Positions 33,761 through 43,881 of a stretch of DNA of 64,000 nt are shown one piece after another. The number at the start of each line of letters is the position of its first letter. The first letter of the stretch is position 1. The notes beneath the pieces are model-generated. The model was not told the DNA's origin and ran no database searches. It worked only from the letters and a program-made list of their open reading frames with translations. Origin of the DNA: Aquificaceae bacterium (GTDB taxonomy: Bacteria; Aquificota; Aquificia; Aquificales; Aquificaceae); assembly GCA_027079305.1 (NCBI GenBank), contig JALWVU010000055.1, forward strand, positions 186,001-250,000, read 5' to 3'. The translations under genes were made by a program, and so were the position numbers.

Positions 33761-34227
33761 CTCTCCGGCTCCAACCTCCCTTTAGCTATGGCGGAGAAGG
33801 GTATGTGAAGCTCCTCTCCCTTTTCCTTCTCCCGTAGCGTAATTATACCTTCTTTGACATCCTCCACGTATCCGGTCGCCTCTCTCCTTCCTCCGACGGG
33901 CTCTCTGAGGACGACCTTTACAAGCCTACCCTTGAAGAATTCGTAGTGTTCTGGCTTTTCTAAGGATCTCGTGAGCCCGGGAGAGGATATCTCGAGCATG
34001 TAGGAAAAAGGTATGAGGTCCTCCACATCCAGAAGACCGCTTATCCTCCTGCTAACTTCCTCGCAGTCTCCTATTGTTACTCCACCGGGCTTGTCGATTA
34101 TGACCCTGAGGACCCACCCCCTCTCGGGCTTGAACTCCACATCGAAGAGCCTGTAGCCCATGCCGATTATTATGGGCTCTACAAGCTCCTTAACCTTTTC
34201 AGCCACCTCGTTGCTGTCTATGTTCAT
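33754..34227 (-). CDS. rimP: Ribosome maturation factor RimP
   Basis: RimP helps assemble the 30S subunit. The 157-residue protein has the N-terminal domain with LVEPIIIGMGYRLFDVEF and IIDKPGGVTIGDCEEVSRRISGLLDVEDLIP, then SYMLEISSPGLTRSL, and a C-terminal SH3-like domain. The start at 34227 is preferred over a longer frame, because it fits the family and has a TAAAAT box seven bases upstream, again without a Shine-Dalgarno sequence. It begins the rimP-nusA operon. Confidence 0.95.
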   Translation of the reverse strand: MNIDSNEVAEKVKELVEPIIIGMGYRLFDVEFKPERGWVLRVIIDKPGGVTIGDCEEVSRRISGLLDVEDLIPFSYMLEISSPGLTRSLEKPEHYEFFKGRLVKVVLREPVGGRREATGYVEDVKEGIITLREKEKGEELHIPFSAIAKGRLEPERW

Positions 34228-34237
34228 GGATATTATT

Positions 34238-35035
34238 TTAAAGCTCCCAGCAGGCAACCCTCCAGGCGTCGAGTTCCCACCTCTTCTTCATAGAGGAAAA
34301 TCCCATAGAGTTTGCCTGAGGACAGAACTGGGAGGGATCCAGTTCATACTCCACCTGAAAGACCGCCTTATCTCTGTTTATGAAAGGCAGAAGCTTATCA
34401 CACTCGTTGTAGTAAAAGCATTCTTCGTTCAAAGCCCAGTCGAAGTAGGGTTCAAGATCAGGGATCTGATCCAGATCGTTCTTCAGACCCACAGAAAGTC
34501 CCCTCTTGTGAGCCTCCTCCGCTATCCAGCGGTTGTATCTGAGCTGATCCTCGTAGCTTAAAGAGAAACCCGTATCGTTCTGGTAGCCGTCCACGTTGTC
34601 CGGCTCTACACCGTCGCACCCCTTGCTTACAGCGAGATCGAGCCTCGCCTCCATTATGGGACCGATCACGTCCAGCTGTCTTATGTCAAGCCAGCGCTCA
34701 TCCGGCCAGTCCTGGAGGGGATTGCCTATAACTTCCTGAGGGAATTTCCAGGCGTCCGGCCTCCAGGGTTCATAGGTTCCAGCGCTGAAGTAGCAGATGA
34801 CAATTCTCCCCTTCCTGTGAAGCTCTTCTATGACCTCCACGGGCGTGTCGAAGAGGTCCACATCGAACATTTCAGCCTCAACCGAGGTATCTACACTTCC
34901 TGTGAGTTGCCACTGCCAGGTGGTTCCCGGTGCGGGTTTCCATACGTCGGTGTTCCCGTTGGTTGGGTTTCCGGAACCGCCCCCGCAGGCTGTAATTAGA
35001 ATCAGCAGGAGTGAGTATAAGGCAATTGACCTCAT
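34238..35035 (-). CDS. GH114-like lipoprotein (endo-alpha-1,4-polygalactosaminidase family)
   Basis: The 265-residue precursor has a lipoprotein signal ending LLILITAC, with lipidation at Cys17, then a GGGS/N linker. The body matches the GH114/DUF297 family: TWQWQLTG, DVDLFDTP, GRIVICYFSAGTYEPWRPD, ERWLDIRQL, and SKGCDGVEPDNVDGYQNDTGF with the acidic residues expected to be catalytic, then VGLKNDLDQIPDL. The substrate may be a galactosaminoglycan or another exopolysaccharide; it may help release or remodel it outside the cell. It is upstream of rimP on the same strand. Confidence 0.9.
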   Translation of the reverse strand: MRSIALYSLLLILITACGGGSGNPTNGNTDVWKPAPGTTWQWQLTGSVDTSVEAEMFDVDLFDTPVEVIEELHRKGRIVICYFSAGTYEPWRPDAWKFPQEVIGNPLQDWPDERWLDIRQLDVIGPIMEARLDLAVSKGCDGVEPDNVDGYQNDTGFSLSYEDQLRYNRWIAEEAHKRGLSVGLKNDLDQIPDLEPYFDWALNEECFYYNECDKLLPFINRDKAVFQVEYELDPSQFCPQANSMGFSSMKKRWELDAWRVACWEL

Positions 35036-35045
35036 CGGGTTATTT

Positions 35046-35051
35046 TATAAT
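35046..35051 (+). promoter_or_regulatory. TATAAT -10 box before the site-2 protease gene
   Basis: TATAAT ends 14 bases before the ATG at 35066. The gap is a little longer than in the other cases and leaves a leader of about seven bases, too short for a normal Shine-Dalgarno arrangement. Confidence 0.45.
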
Positions 35052-35065
35052 TTCCTGAACAAGCT

Positions 35066-35719
35066 ATGGGTTTGAGCGAGGCGATCCTTTCTATACCAGC
35101 CCTCATGATAGCGGTTATACTCCACGAGGTAGCCCATGGATGGGTGGCCTACAGGTGGGGAGACCCAACAGCTAAACTTGCCGGGAGGCTTACCCTTAAT
35201 CCCATTCCCCATATAGACCCTATAGGGACTCTTCTTCTTCCGGGCATGTTCATAATCCTCGGATCGCCCATAATATTCGGCTGGGCGAAGCCCGTCCCTA
35301 TAAATCCTTCGAACTTCAGAGACATAAGAAAAGGGACATTCTTCGTATCCATAGCCGGCGTTGTGATGAACCTGAGCCTCGCGATCCTCTTCGGAGCCTT
35401 GTACAGGGTGATAAGCGGTCTCTACGATGCTGTGGATCCTTTCTTGGCTCAGTCGGTAATAACTCCCCTCCTGATATTCTGCACCAAATCGGTTCTTATA
35501 AACCTGGTTCTTGCCCTCTTCAACATAATACCTATACCACCCCTCGACGGGAGCAGGGCCCTCATGAGCTTTCTCTCCTTCAAATACTGGGAGCTCTTTT
35601 ACAGATACGAGATATACGGCTTCTTCGTGATAACCATATTGCTCTTTACAGGAGTCCTGGGTAAGATCATATACCCCCCGCTGATATTCCTATATCATCT
35701 CATACTGGGCGGAGCATGA
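35066..35719 (+). CDS. Site-2-protease-type (M50) membrane metalloprotease
   Basis: The 217-residue protein has several membrane helices, the zinc-binding HEVAHG at residues 20-25 and the second metal-ligand motif [12 protein letters not shown] in the C-terminal half. There is no PDZ or CBS domain, so it belongs to the short family of site-2 protease homologues rather than RseP. Its substrates are unknown. hemN follows after 22 bases. Confidence 0.92.
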   Translation: MGLSEAILSIPALMIAVILHEVAHGWVAYRWGDPTAKLAGRLTLNPIPHIDPIGTLLLPGMFIILGSPIIFGWAKPVPINPSNFRDIRKGTFFVSIAGVVMNLSLAILFGALYRVISGLYDAVDPFLAQSVITPLLIFCTKSVLINLVLALFNIIPIPPLDGSRALMSFLSFKYWELFYRYEIYGFFVITILLFTGVLGKIIYPPLIFLYHLILGGA

Positions 35720-35741
35720 AAGGAGCTATATTTATAAAAGC

Positions 35742-37112
35742 ATGAGAACGATCTTTGACAGGGAACTTATAAAGAAATACGACAGGCCCGGCCCAAGATA
35801 CACCAGCTACCCGCCCGCGACCGAGTTTACCGAGGAGGTGAAGGAGGAGGATTATAAAAGGAAGCTAATCGAGAGCAACTCCAGAAAAACTCCCCTATCC
35901 CTTTATTTCCACATCCCCTTCTGCGAGAGTGGATGCTACTACTGCGGGTGCAACATAATAATCTCCCACAGGAAGGGGATAGAGAGGCCATACCTGGACA
36001 GAGTCTATGAAGAGATGGACATGGTCTCGGAGCTCCTGGACAGAGAGAGAAAAGTAGAACAGCTCCACTGGGGAGGAGGAACCCCAAATTACCTGGACTC
36101 GGAGGAGATAAGGGAGTTTATGGAAGAAATCAGAAAAAGGTTCGATTTTTCCGAGGACGCGGAGGTAAGCATAGAGATAGATCCCAGATACGCGACAGAG
36201 GAACAGCTCGAGACCATAAGGGAGGTGGGCTTCAACAGGGTAAGCATGGGACTGCAGGACCTCGACGAGAGGGTTCAGAAAGCTATAAACAGGATCCAGC
36301 CCTACGAGCTGATGGTAAGGACCATGGAAAAGCTCAGGGATCTCGGTTTTCAGAGCGTAAACATAGACCTCATATACGGCCTCCCCTACCAGACGAGAGA
36401 GAGCTTTGAGAGGACAGTGGAAAAAGTAATAGAGCTCAATCCCGACAGGCTCGCGGTCTACAGCTTCGCCTACGTTCCCTGGGTAAAGCCCATACAGAAA
36501 CACATAAACCCAGATACACTCCCCTCCCCCGAGGAGAAGCTCTCCATACTCGAGATGGTGATAGAGAAGTTCCAGGATGCGGGATACGTCTACATAGGTA
36601 TGGATCACTTCGCCAAGCCCGAGGACGAGCTGGCGGTGGCCCAGAGGGAAGGGAAGCTCTGGAGGAACTTCCAGGGGTATACAACCCGCAAGGGGGTGGA
36701 GCTGATAGGCTTCGGCGCCACCTCGATAGGAATGCTCTACGACTCCTACTTCCAGAACTACAAGACTTTGAGAGAGTATAACGAAGCTATAGACGAGGGC
36801 AGGCTTCCCACCTTCAGGGGATACGTTCTAACCGAGGACGACTTCGTGAGGAGGGAGGTGATAATGGACATAATGTGCAACCTGGGTGTGAGCTTCCCCA
36901 AGATAGAAAGTATGTTCGGAATAAACTTCGAGGAGTATTTCGAGAGGGAGCTGGAGGAGCTGAAGGAGCTTGAAGAGGACGGCCTGATAAGGGTAAAGGA
37001 CAGGAGGATCGATATCCTCCCCGTGGGTAGGCTCCTCATAAGGAACGTGGCCATGGTCTTCGATGCCCATCTCAGAAACAAGAAGGAGCTGAAGTTCTCG
37101 AGGACCATATGA
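35742..37112 (+). CDS. hemN: Oxygen-independent coproporphyrinogen III oxidase
   Basis: HemN is a radical-SAM enzyme that turns coproporphyrinogen III into protoporphyrinogen IX without oxygen. The 456-residue protein has the HemN-specific [14 protein letters not shown] near the start, the cluster motif C61-ESG-C65-YY-C68-G-C70, WGGGTPNYL, and a C-terminal HemN domain. These features separate true HemN from HemW. AAAGGAG lies before the ATG together with a TATATTTATA stretch. The next gene overlaps its end by four bases. Confidence 0.95.
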   Translation: MRTIFDRELIKKYDRPGPRYTSYPPATEFTEEVKEEDYKRKLIESNSRKTPLSLYFHIPFCESGCYYCGCNIIISHRKGIERPYLDRVYEEMDMVSELLDRERKVEQLHWGGGTPNYLDSEEIREFMEEIRKRFDFSEDAEVSIEIDPRYATEEQLETIREVGFNRVSMGLQDLDERVQKAINRIQPYELMVRTMEKLRDLGFQSVNIDLIYGLPYQTRESFERTVEKVIELNPDRLAVYSFAYVPWVKPIQKHINPDTLPSPEEKLSILEMVIEKFQDAGYVYIGMDHFAKPEDELAVAQREGKLWRNFQGYTTRKGVELIGFGATSIGMLYDSYFQNYKTLREYNEAIDEGRLPTFRGYVLTEDDFVRREVIMDIMCNLGVSFPKIESMFGINFEEYFERELEELKELEEDGLIRVKDRRIDILPVGRLLIRNVAMVFDAHLRNKKELKFSRTI

Positions 37113-38026
37113 GCGGGCTCCTGGAGATAGATCAGGTATCCAAGGCTTACCCCGTCAGGAAAGGTCTCTTCAGAAGGGAGCACTTCTACGCTCTGAGGGG
37201 TGTGAGCCTGAGCGTGGACAGATCGGAGATCCTCGGTGTGGTGGGTGAGTCGGGCTCTGGGAAGACCACCCTGGGTAAGCTCGTTCTCAGGCTCGAGAGG
37301 CCCACGTCGGGAAGGATCCTTTTCGAGGGAAGGGAAGTGTTCTCCATGGGAAAGGAGTATACAAGAAAGGTCTCGGTGGTCTTCCAGGATCCAAGGAACT
37401 CTCTTAACCCCAGGATGAAGGTAAAGGAGATAGTTGAAGAACCTCTTGTTGTTCACAAGGTAGGTGAAAGGAGGAAGAAGGTCAGGGAGGTTATCGAGAA
37501 GGTGAAGCTGGAGGAGAGTTTTCTGGAGAGAAGGCCCGACGACCTTTCGGGAGGCCAGAGACAGAGGGTGGCCATAGCGAGGGCTATAGTTCTGGATCCA
37601 GACCTCATAGTGGCGGACGAGCCAACCGCCTCCCTCGACGTCTCCGTTCAGGCGGAGATCCTGAAGCTCTTCGAGGAGCTTAAAAAGGAGGGCATAGCAT
37701 TCATCTTCATAACCCACGACATAAGGGTGGTGGAGAGGATAGCGGACAGGGTGGCGGTCCTCTACGGAGGCATGCTGATGGAGCTGGGGAGCAGGGAAGA
37801 GGTCCTGAGAAACCCCATGCACCCCTACACCAGGTTTTTACTCAGCAACGTCCCAGTTAAGCATCCGAGGGAGAGGAGAGCGGAGAGCTACGCTGAGATA
37901 GAATACGAGATACCTCAGAAGGGGTGTCCCTTTGCCCCGAGGTGTCCCGATTACATTCAGGAGTGTTCAGAAAGGGTGAGGAGGTTCGAGCTGAATGGAA
38001 GGATCGTTAACTGCAATCTACACTGA
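37109..38026 (+). CDS. OppF/DppF-type ABC transporter ATPase
   Basis: The 305-residue ATPase has Walker [10 protein letters not shown] (about 46-54), the Q-loop [13 protein letters not shown], the signature [14 protein letters not shown], Walker [15 protein letters not shown], and the C-terminal OppF tail with [14 protein letters not shown]. That tail is typical of oligopeptide/dipeptide importers. No permease or binding protein is near, so its partners must be encoded elsewhere. It is coupled to hemN by a four-base overlap and overlaps the CNNM-like gene by 32 bases. Confidence 0.92.
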   Translation: MSGLLEIDQVSKAYPVRKGLFRREHFYALRGVSLSVDRSEILGVVGESGSGKTTLGKLVLRLERPTSGRILFEGREVFSMGKEYTRKVSVVFQDPRNSLNPRMKVKEIVEEPLVVHKVGERRKKVREVIEKVKLEESFLERRPDDLSGGQRQRVAIARAIVLDPDLIVADEPTASLDVSVQAEILKLFEELKKEGIAFIFITHDIRVVERIADRVAVLYGGMLMELGSREEVLRNPMHPYTRFLLSNVPVKHPRERRAESYAEIEYEIPQKGCPFAPRCPDYIQECSERVRRFELNGRIVNCNLH

Positions 38027-39257
38027 CCTTCTCGTCTTCACCTTCCTGCTGATGGCCTCTGGCTTCTTCGCCTCCTCCGAGGTGGTCTTCTTCAGCGTCA
38101 GCAAGCCCGTCCTTCTCAAGTATTCAAAAAGCAGAGTATACAAGCTCCTGATGAAGCTCCTCTCCAAGCCAAAAGAGCTTCTGATCTCGATCCTCATAGG
38201 GAACGAGATAGTGAACGTCCTGATATCCTCCTACGGGGCCAAGCTCTTTACCGATCTTTTCGGAAAGGGAGGAGCCTTCCTCTCCGCGGTCCTCATGTCC
38301 ACGCTCATATTCATCTTCGGGGAGACCCTTCCAAAGAACGCGGTCCTCCCGATAGCGGACAGGCTCTCCCTCATCTACACGCCCATCTTCTACATATTCC
38401 ACACCCTCAGCATGCCCATAAGGTGGATATTCCTGAGACCCCTCCAGGGACTACTTTCAAGGCTGGGTGTGGAGGCCAAGGAGGAGACCTACGAGCTTTC
38501 GGAGGAGAAGCTTCTGGGAATACTCGAGCTTGGAGTTGAGTCGGGAGAGTTCACCGAGGAGGAGAGGGAGATAGTGGAGAAGGTCTTCGAGATGGACGAG
38601 GTGCTCGTAAGGGAGATAATGACGCCCAGGCCCGATATATTCGCCCTTCCTGAGGAGAAGAAGGTGGGGGAGGTTATAGAGGAGATTAAAAGGCACGGCC
38701 ACAGCAGGGTGCCCGTCTACGGGGAGAAGCTCGACGACATAACGGGAATAGTTCACGTCAAGGACCTGCTTCCCGTGAGCGCAAACAGGGAGAGGAAGCT
38801 CTCCGATTTCAGAAGGGAGGCCCTTTTCGTTCCAGAGGTCATGAGCGTGGAAAGTCTCCTGCAGGAGCTGAGGAAGGCCAGGACCCAGATGGCCATAGTG
38901 GTGGACGAGCACGGTGCTGTCTCGGGTCTGGTGACCATGTCGGACGTTCTCAGGTGGCTCATCGGGGAGGTTCCAGAGGAGTGGGAGGAGGAGAGGGAGG
39001 TGGAGAAGATCTCCAACGATATGTATAGGATAGACGGATCCGCGGACATAGAGGAGGTGGCCCAGATGCTCGGATTCGAGCTTCCAGAGGAATATGACTA
39101 CGACACGGTCAGCGGTTTCGTGATGGCCAACCTCGAGAGGGTTCCCAAGAAGGGGGACGAGTTCGAGAGGGGAGGCTTCAAGTTCATAGTGGGCGAGGTG
39201 GAAAAGAACAGGGTGAAAGAAGTTATAGTCAAGGTCCCCAAGGAGGAAAAGGTGTAG
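37995..39257 (+). CDS. CNNM/CorC-family membrane protein with CBS domains
   Basis: The 420-residue protein has a DUF21 (CNNM) membrane domain of about 180 residues starting with ASGFFASSEVVFFS, then a CBS pair (EIMTPRPDIFALPEE and MAIVVDEHGAVSGLVTMSDVLRWLIGE), and a C-terminal CorC_HlyC domain (GSADIEEVAQMLGF, YDTVSGFVMANLERVPKKGD). Family members are linked to magnesium and cobalt efflux or to haemolysin annotations; magnesium export is the best current guess. The ATG lies inside the previous gene. Confidence 0.92.
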   Translation: MEGSLTAIYTDLLVFTFLLMASGFFASSEVVFFSVSKPVLLKYSKSRVYKLLMKLLSKPKELLISILIGNEIVNVLISSYGAKLFTDLFGKGGAFLSAVLMSTLIFIFGETLPKNAVLPIADRLSLIYTPIFYIFHTLSMPIRWIFLRPLQGLLSRLGVEAKEETYELSEEKLLGILELGVESGEFTEEEREIVEKVFEMDEVLVREIMTPRPDIFALPEEKKVGEVIEEIKRHGHSRVPVYGEKLDDITGIVHVKDLLPVSANRERKLSDFRREALFVPEVMSVESLLQELRKARTQMAIVVDEHGAVSGLVTMSDVLRWLIGEVPEEWEEEREVEKISNDMYRIDGSADIEEVAQMLGFELPEEYDYDTVSGFVMANLERVPKKGDEFERGGFKFIVGEVEKNRVKEVIVKVPKEEKV

Positions 39258-39339
39258 CCCTGATATGAACTTACAGCACTCCGCTCAAGGCTAAGAAATA
39301 CCTGCCTAATTGGGATTAAGACCTGCTCCTGAAGATCCG

Positions 39340-39345
39340 TAATAT
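39340..39345 (+). promoter_or_regulatory. TAATAT -10-like box before dnaE
   Basis: TAATAT ends nine bases before the dnaE ATG at 39355 and no Shine-Dalgarno sequence is present. It lies in the 97-base gap after the CNNM-like gene. Confidence 0.4.
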
Positions 39346-39354
39346 GAGATTCCG

Positions 39355-42300
39355 ATGAAAGACTTCGTTCACCTCCACCTCCACACTCAGTACTCACTAC
39401 TCGACGGAGCCATAAAGATAGAGGATCTCGTCAAGAAGGCCAAGGAGTTCGGATACAGGGCGGTAGGAGTTTCGGACCACGGCAACCTCTTCGGCTCCTA
39501 CCAGTTCTACAAGGCTCTAAAGAAGGAGGGGATAAAGCCCATAATAGGGATGGAAGCCTACTTCACGACGGGATCCAGGTTCGACAGGAGGACCAAGGGG
39601 AGCGAGGACAACATAACGGACAAATACAACCACCACCTCATACTGATCGCCAAGGACGACAGAGGTCTCAAGAACCTCTTCAAGCTCTCCACCCTCGCCT
39701 ACAAGGAGGGCTTCTACTACAAGCCGAGGATAGACTACGAGCTCCTGGAAAAATACGGGGAGGGCCTGATAGCGCTGACCGCCTGCCTGAAGGGGGTTCC
39801 CACCTACTACGCCTCCATAAACGAGACGGAGAAGGCTATCGAGTGGGTTAGGAAGTTCAAGGACATATTCGGTGAGGATCTATACCTTGAACTCCAGGCC
39901 AACGATCTTCCCGAGCAGGCTGTAGCCAACAGGAACCTGATAGAGATAGCAAGAAAGTACGGGGTGAAGCTGATAGCCACCAACGACTCCCACTACCTGA
40001 ACCCCGAGGACAGGGACGCCCACACGGTCCTGATGGCGATACAGATGAAGAGAACCATCCACGAGATCACAAAGGGAGGCTTCAGGTGCGCCAACGAGGG
40101 ACTCCACTTCGCGAGCCCCGAGGAGGTCTGGAGAAAGTTCGAGGGCAAGTTAGACGGATGGGAAGAGGCCCTCCTGAATACCCTCGAGGTGATGGAAAAG
40201 ACCGCGGACAGCTTCGAGCTCTTCGAAAGCAGCGGATACCTGCTTCCTAAATACGAAGTTCCCAAGGACACCACCTTGGAAGAGCATCTCAGACACCTCG
40301 CGGTAAAGGGACTCAGGCAGAGGATAGCCAAAGGACAGGCGAGGGATTCAAAGGAGTACTGGGAGAGGCTCGAGTACGAGCTGGACGTCATAAACAGAAT
40401 GGGCTTTGCTGGATACTTCCTGATAGTTCAGGACTTCATAAACTGGGCCAAGAGCAGGGACATACCCGTGGGACCGGGAAGGGGATCCGCGGCGGGATCC
40501 CTCGTTGCCTACGCCATAGGCATAACGGATGTGGACCCCATAAGGCACGGCCTCCTCTTCGAGAGGTTCTTAAACCCAGAGAGGGTCTCCATGCCCGACA
40601 TAGACGTGGACTTCTGTCAGGACAACAGGGACAGGGTCATAGACTACGTGAAGGAGAAGTACGGGCACGAGAACGTGGCCCAGATAATCACCTACAACGT
40701 CATGAAGGCAAAGCAGACCCTCAGAGACGTGGCCCGTGCCCTCGGCCTGCCCTACTCCACCGCGGACCAGCTGGCCAAGCTCATACCCCAGGGGGACGTT
40801 CAGGGGACCTGGCTTTCCCTCGAGGAGATGTATCTGACTCCCCTGGAGGTTTTAAAAGAGAGATACGGAGCCCACAGGGGGGACATAGAGGACAACGTAG
40901 GTAAGTTCAGGAAGCTCTGCAGAGAAAATCCGGAGATAGACAGGCTCGTCCAGATAGCCCTTAAGCTGGAGGGCCTTACAAGGCACACATCCCTCCACGC
41001 GGCGGGCGTGGTCATAGCACCCGAGCCACTTTCAGAGCTCATACCCATGTTCTACGACAGGGACGGGACCGCCGCGACCCAGTATGACATGACCAAGCTG
41101 GAAGATCTGGGGCTCCTAAAGATGGACTTTCTGGGCCTCAAGACCCTAACAGAGCTCAAGGGCATGAGGGATCTCGTCAAAGAGAGGAGGGGGATAGATG
41201 TGGACTTCCTCTCCCTCCCCATGGACGATCCCAAGGTCTTCGAGCTCCTTCAGGAGGGGAACACAACGGGAGTCTTCCAACTCGAGAGCAGGGGTATGAA
41301 GGAGCTCCTGAAACGCCTCAAGCCCGACTCCTTCGACGACATAGTGGCGGTCCTCGCCCTCTACAGACCGGGCCCCCTCAAGAGCGGTCTCGTGGACAGA
41401 TACATAAACAGGAAGCACGGAAGGGAGGAGGTAGAGTATCCCTTCCCCGAACTCGAAGAAGTTCTCAAAGAGACCTACGGGGTGATCGTCTACCAGGAGC
41501 AGGTGATGAAGATGTCCCAGATCCTCGCGGGCTTCACTCCCGGAGAGGCGGACACACTCAGGAAGGCGATAGGAAAGAAGAAGAAGGAACTTATGGAGCA
41601 GATGAGGGAGAAGTTCATTAAAGGGGCTGTCGAGAGGGGCTATCCAGAGGACAAGATAACAAAGCTCTGGGAGGACATAGAGAAATTCGCCTCTTACTCC
41701 TTCAACAAGTCCCACTCGGTAGCCTACGGATACATCTCCTACTGGACCGCCTACATGAAGGCCCACTACCCCGAGGAGTTCTTCGCCGTCAAGCTCACCA
41801 CCGAAAAGAACGATAACAAGTTTATAAACCTGATAAAGGACGCAAAGCTGATGGGCTTTGAGATCCTCCCTCCCGATGTGAACAGGAGCGATGTGGGCTT
41901 CAGAATAGAGGGCGACAGAAAGATAAGGTTCGGGATAGGCAGGATAAAGGGAGTCGGTGAGGAAGCAGCCAAAGCCATAATCTCCGCAAGGGAGAAAGGT
42001 AAGTTCAGGAGCCTACAGGACTTCGTGAGAAGGGTGGACGGGAAGAAGGTGAACAAAAAGGTTCTGGAGTGCCTCATAAAGGCAGGAGCCTTCGACTGGA
42101 CGGGAAGCAGAAGGGAGGAGCTCCTGGAGAGGCTCTCCTCCGCGGGCAAGAGCATGGCTAATCTGAGCCAGAATGCCCTATTTGGAGGAACACCCGAGAA
42201 GAAGGTGGACAGGAACGAGATCCTCAAGATGGAGAAGGAGGTTATAGGCTTTTACATCTCGGGACACCCCCTCGACAAGTACGAGTCCCTACTCGGGGGC

Positions 42301-42834
42301 AAGTTCACACCGATAGAGGATCTCGAAAGCGGTAGATCCTATACGCTCGCGGGCGTTATATCCAACCTCCAGGTCAAGAAGACCAAGAACGGAACCTACA
42401 TGGCTGTGTTCAATCTCATAGACAGATCCGGCATGATAGAGGCGGTCGCCTTCCCGGATGTGTTCGAGGAGAACAGAGACAGGATTTCGGAAGATAGCGT
42501 TGTTGTATTGCACGGGAGTGTGGAAGAGGATCTTGAAACCGAAAACCTCAAATTTCTCGTAAAGGAGGTCTTTCTTCCGGAGGAGTTCTCAAAGAACACT
42601 TCAGGAGCCATAACCTTTGTTCTAAAGAGGGAGGATACCCTCAACGGCAAGCTGGAAGCCTTGAAGAGGATCCTTGACAGGAGCCAAAGTGAGGAGGGCC
42701 TTCAGGTAGTCTTTAAGGTTGTCAGCAGGGATTTCGAAGCTGTCCTTCAGGCACCGCCCGATTACAGAGTAAATCCCTCTCCCGAGCTTATAAACCTGGT
42801 AACTGGAAAGTTAAAGCTCCGGGTTCTGATGTGA
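39355..42834 (+). CDS. dnaE: DNA polymerase III alpha subunit
   Basis: DnaE is the main replicative polymerase. The 1159-residue C-family polymerase starts in the PHP domain (FVHLHLHTQYSLLDGA, GVSDHGNLFG), then palm motifs VGPGRGSAAGSLVAYA and MPDIDVDFCQDNRD with the catalytic Asp pair, fingers with YEQV-type YQEQVMKMSQ and FNKSHSVAYG, a helix-hairpin-helix region, and an OB domain (TLAGVISNLQVKKTKNGTYMAVF). There is no built-in exonuclease, so proofreading would need a separate subunit. It is a single-gene unit. Confidence 0.97.
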   Translation: MKDFVHLHLHTQYSLLDGAIKIEDLVKKAKEFGYRAVGVSDHGNLFGSYQFYKALKKEGIKPIIGMEAYFTTGSRFDRRTKGSEDNITDKYNHHLILIAKDDRGLKNLFKLSTLAYKEGFYYKPRIDYELLEKYGEGLIALTACLKGVPTYYASINETEKAIEWVRKFKDIFGEDLYLELQANDLPEQAVANRNLIEIARKYGVKLIATNDSHYLNPEDRDAHTVLMAIQMKRTIHEITKGGFRCANEGLHFASPEEVWRKFEGKLDGWEEALLNTLEVMEKTADSFELFESSGYLLPKYEVPKDTTLEEHLRHLAVKGLRQRIAKGQARDSKEYWERLEYELDVINRMGFAGYFLIVQDFINWAKSRDIPVGPGRGSAAGSLVAYAIGITDVDPIRHGLLFERFLNPERVSMPDIDVDFCQDNRDRVIDYVKEKYGHENVAQIITYNVMKAKQTLRDVARALGLPYSTADQLAKLIPQGDVQGTWLSLEEMYLTPLEVLKERYGAHRGDIEDNVGKFRKLCRENPEIDRLVQIALKLEGLTRHTSLHAAGVVIAPEPLSELIPMFYDRDGTAATQYDMTKLEDLGLLKMDFLGLKTLTELKGMRDLVKERRGIDVDFLSLPMDDPKVFELLQEGNTTGVFQLESRGMKELLKRLKPDSFDDIVAVLALYRPGPLKSGLVDRYINRKHGREEVEYPFPELEEVLKETYGVIVYQEQVMKMSQILAGFTPGEADTLRKAIGKKKKELMEQMREKFIKGAVERGYPEDKITKLWEDIEKFASYSFNKSHSVAYGYISYWTAYMKAHYPEEFFAVKLTTEKNDNKFINLIKDAKLMGFEILPPDVNRSDVGFRIEGDRKIRFGIGRIKGVGEEAAKAIISAREKGKFRSLQDFVRRVDGKKVNKKVLECLIKAGAFDWTGSRREELLERLSSAGKSMANLSQNALFGGTPEKKVDRNEILKMEKEVIGFYISGHPLDKYESLLGGKFTPIEDLESGRSYTLAGVISNLQVKKTKNGTYMAVFNLIDRSGMIEAVAFPDVFEENRDRISEDSVVVLHGSVEEDLETENLKFLVKEVFLPEEFSKNTSGAITFVLKREDTLNGKLEALKRILDRSQSEEGLQVVFKVVSRDFEAVLQAPPDYRVNPSPELINLVTGKLKLRVLM

Positions 42835-42864
42835 AATTTCACGACTCAAAAAACTTTCCAGATC

Positions 42865-42870
42865 TATAAT
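42865..42870 (+). promoter_or_regulatory. TATAAT -10 box before the lipoprotein cluster
   Basis: TATAAT lies 23 bases before the ATG at 42894, and an AAAAGGAGGG site lies between, so this operon has a normal leader. The contrast with the leaderless genes is useful. Confidence 0.55.
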
Positions 42871-42893
42871 ATGACCAAAAGGAGGGTGGAAAG

Positions 42894-43484
42894 ATGAAGA
42901 AGGCTGTAGCTTTCTCTCTCGCGGGACTGATGGCCCTATCCTTCGTTACATCCTGCGGTAAGAAGAAGGAGCAGGCCGCTACGGGATTCGAGGGAGACCC
43001 CTGCCTCAAGGGTGCACCTTCTTGGGTCCTGAACCCGCAGGTTGAAGGCTCCAAGATAGCGGCGGTAGGATCCGCCCGTATAGGCAAGGCAGGTCTTCAG
43101 TTTGCACGGACGGAAGCGCTCGCTAACGCCAGGGATGAGCTTGCCAGGATGATAGAGGTAAGGGTAAAGAACATGGTCAAGAACTTCATGCAGGTAACCG
43201 GCGTGGGAGACGCTGAGACAGTAGACAGAGTTTCCGTTCAGGTCTCGAAGCAGGTTGCCTATCAGACCATAAGAGGGTCCAAGCAAGTAGCTCTCTGGAG
43301 GTCACCCTGCAACGAGCTGTTCGTTCTCGTGGGTGTGGATCCGGAGATGGTCAAGGACTTTATAAAGACACAGCTCGAGACGAGCCTCAAGAACGAGCAA
43401 GCCCTCTGGCAACTTTACCAGGCCAAGAAGGCGTATCAGGAGCTGGATAAGGAGATAGAGAAAGAGTTTAAAGGAGGACGTTGA
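42894..43484 (+). CDS. LPP20-family lipoprotein
   Basis: The 196-residue precursor has a lipoprotein signal ending LSFVTSC, then GAPSWVLNPQVEGSKIAAVGSARIG, an LPP20 family pattern, and a helical domain with ARTEALANARDELARMI. LPP20 is an outer-membrane-associated lipoprotein in Helicobacter. The gene begins a four-gene cluster of envelope proteins (second LPP20-like lipoprotein, lytic transglycosylase, outer-membrane barrel), suggesting a shared role in the envelope. Confidence 0.87.
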   Translation: MKKAVAFSLAGLMALSFVTSCGKKKEQAATGFEGDPCLKGAPSWVLNPQVEGSKIAAVGSARIGKAGLQFARTEALANARDELARMIEVRVKNMVKNFMQVTGVGDAETVDRVSVQVSKQVAYQTIRGSKQVALWRSPCNELFVLVGVDPEMVKDFIKTQLETSLKNEQALWQLYQAKKAYQELDKEIEKEFKGGR

Positions 43485-43485
43485 T

Positions 43486-43878
43486 ATAAGACTTTCTCTC
43501 TTCCTTTTTTTCCTTATACTTTTGTGGGGATGCGGTGAGAAATCCTCTAAACCTCCCCAATGGATATACCACTACAAGCCCAAGAAGGGGGAGATATGCG
43601 GTATAGGGAGTGCGGGAGTTCATATGAAGGGCTTTCCCTACCAGAGGGCTACCGCCATAGCGAGGGCAATAGACGAGATAGCACGGCAGAAGGGTGTTAC
43701 GGTGAACACCCAACTCGAATACTTCATGAGGGGAAGTTCTTCGGGAGGGTCCCAGTCTTCCCTTTCCGTTTACAGCGTCCAGACCACGGAGGGTCAAACG
43801 ATAAGAGCGCGTATAGTGGAGACATACTACGACAGGGAGAAGGAAGTTTTCTACGTTTTGATGTGTGAGGAGAGATAA
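43486..43878 (+). CDS. Second LPP20-like lipoprotein, probable ATA start
   Basis: The reading frame encodes a good lipoprotein signal (RLSLFLFFLILLWGCG) followed by QWIYHYKPKKGEICGIGSAGVH and RATAIARAIDEIARQKG, resembling its upstream neighbour. No ATG, GTG or TTG exists in frame before the signal. ATA at 43486 is seven bases after a perfect GGAGG (43474-43478), one base after the upstream stop, and is the best start; TTG at 43522 would delete most of the signal. The product would have 130 residues with lipidation at about residue 14. Confidence 0.75.
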   Translation: MRLSLFLFFLILLWGCGEKSSKPPQWIYHYKPKKGEICGIGSAGVHMKGFPYQRATAIARAIDEIARQKGVTVNTQLEYFMRGSSSGGSQSSLSVYSVQTTEGQTIRARIVETYYDREKEVFYVLMCEER

Positions 43879-43881
43879 GGT

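Noticed and set aside
36758-37822. A long antisense open frame of 354 codons opposite hemN and the ABC ATPase
   Set aside because: It spans the junction of two well-supported genes on the other strand, has no recognisable domain and His/Leu-rich composition typical of antisense frames in GC-rich coding DNA.
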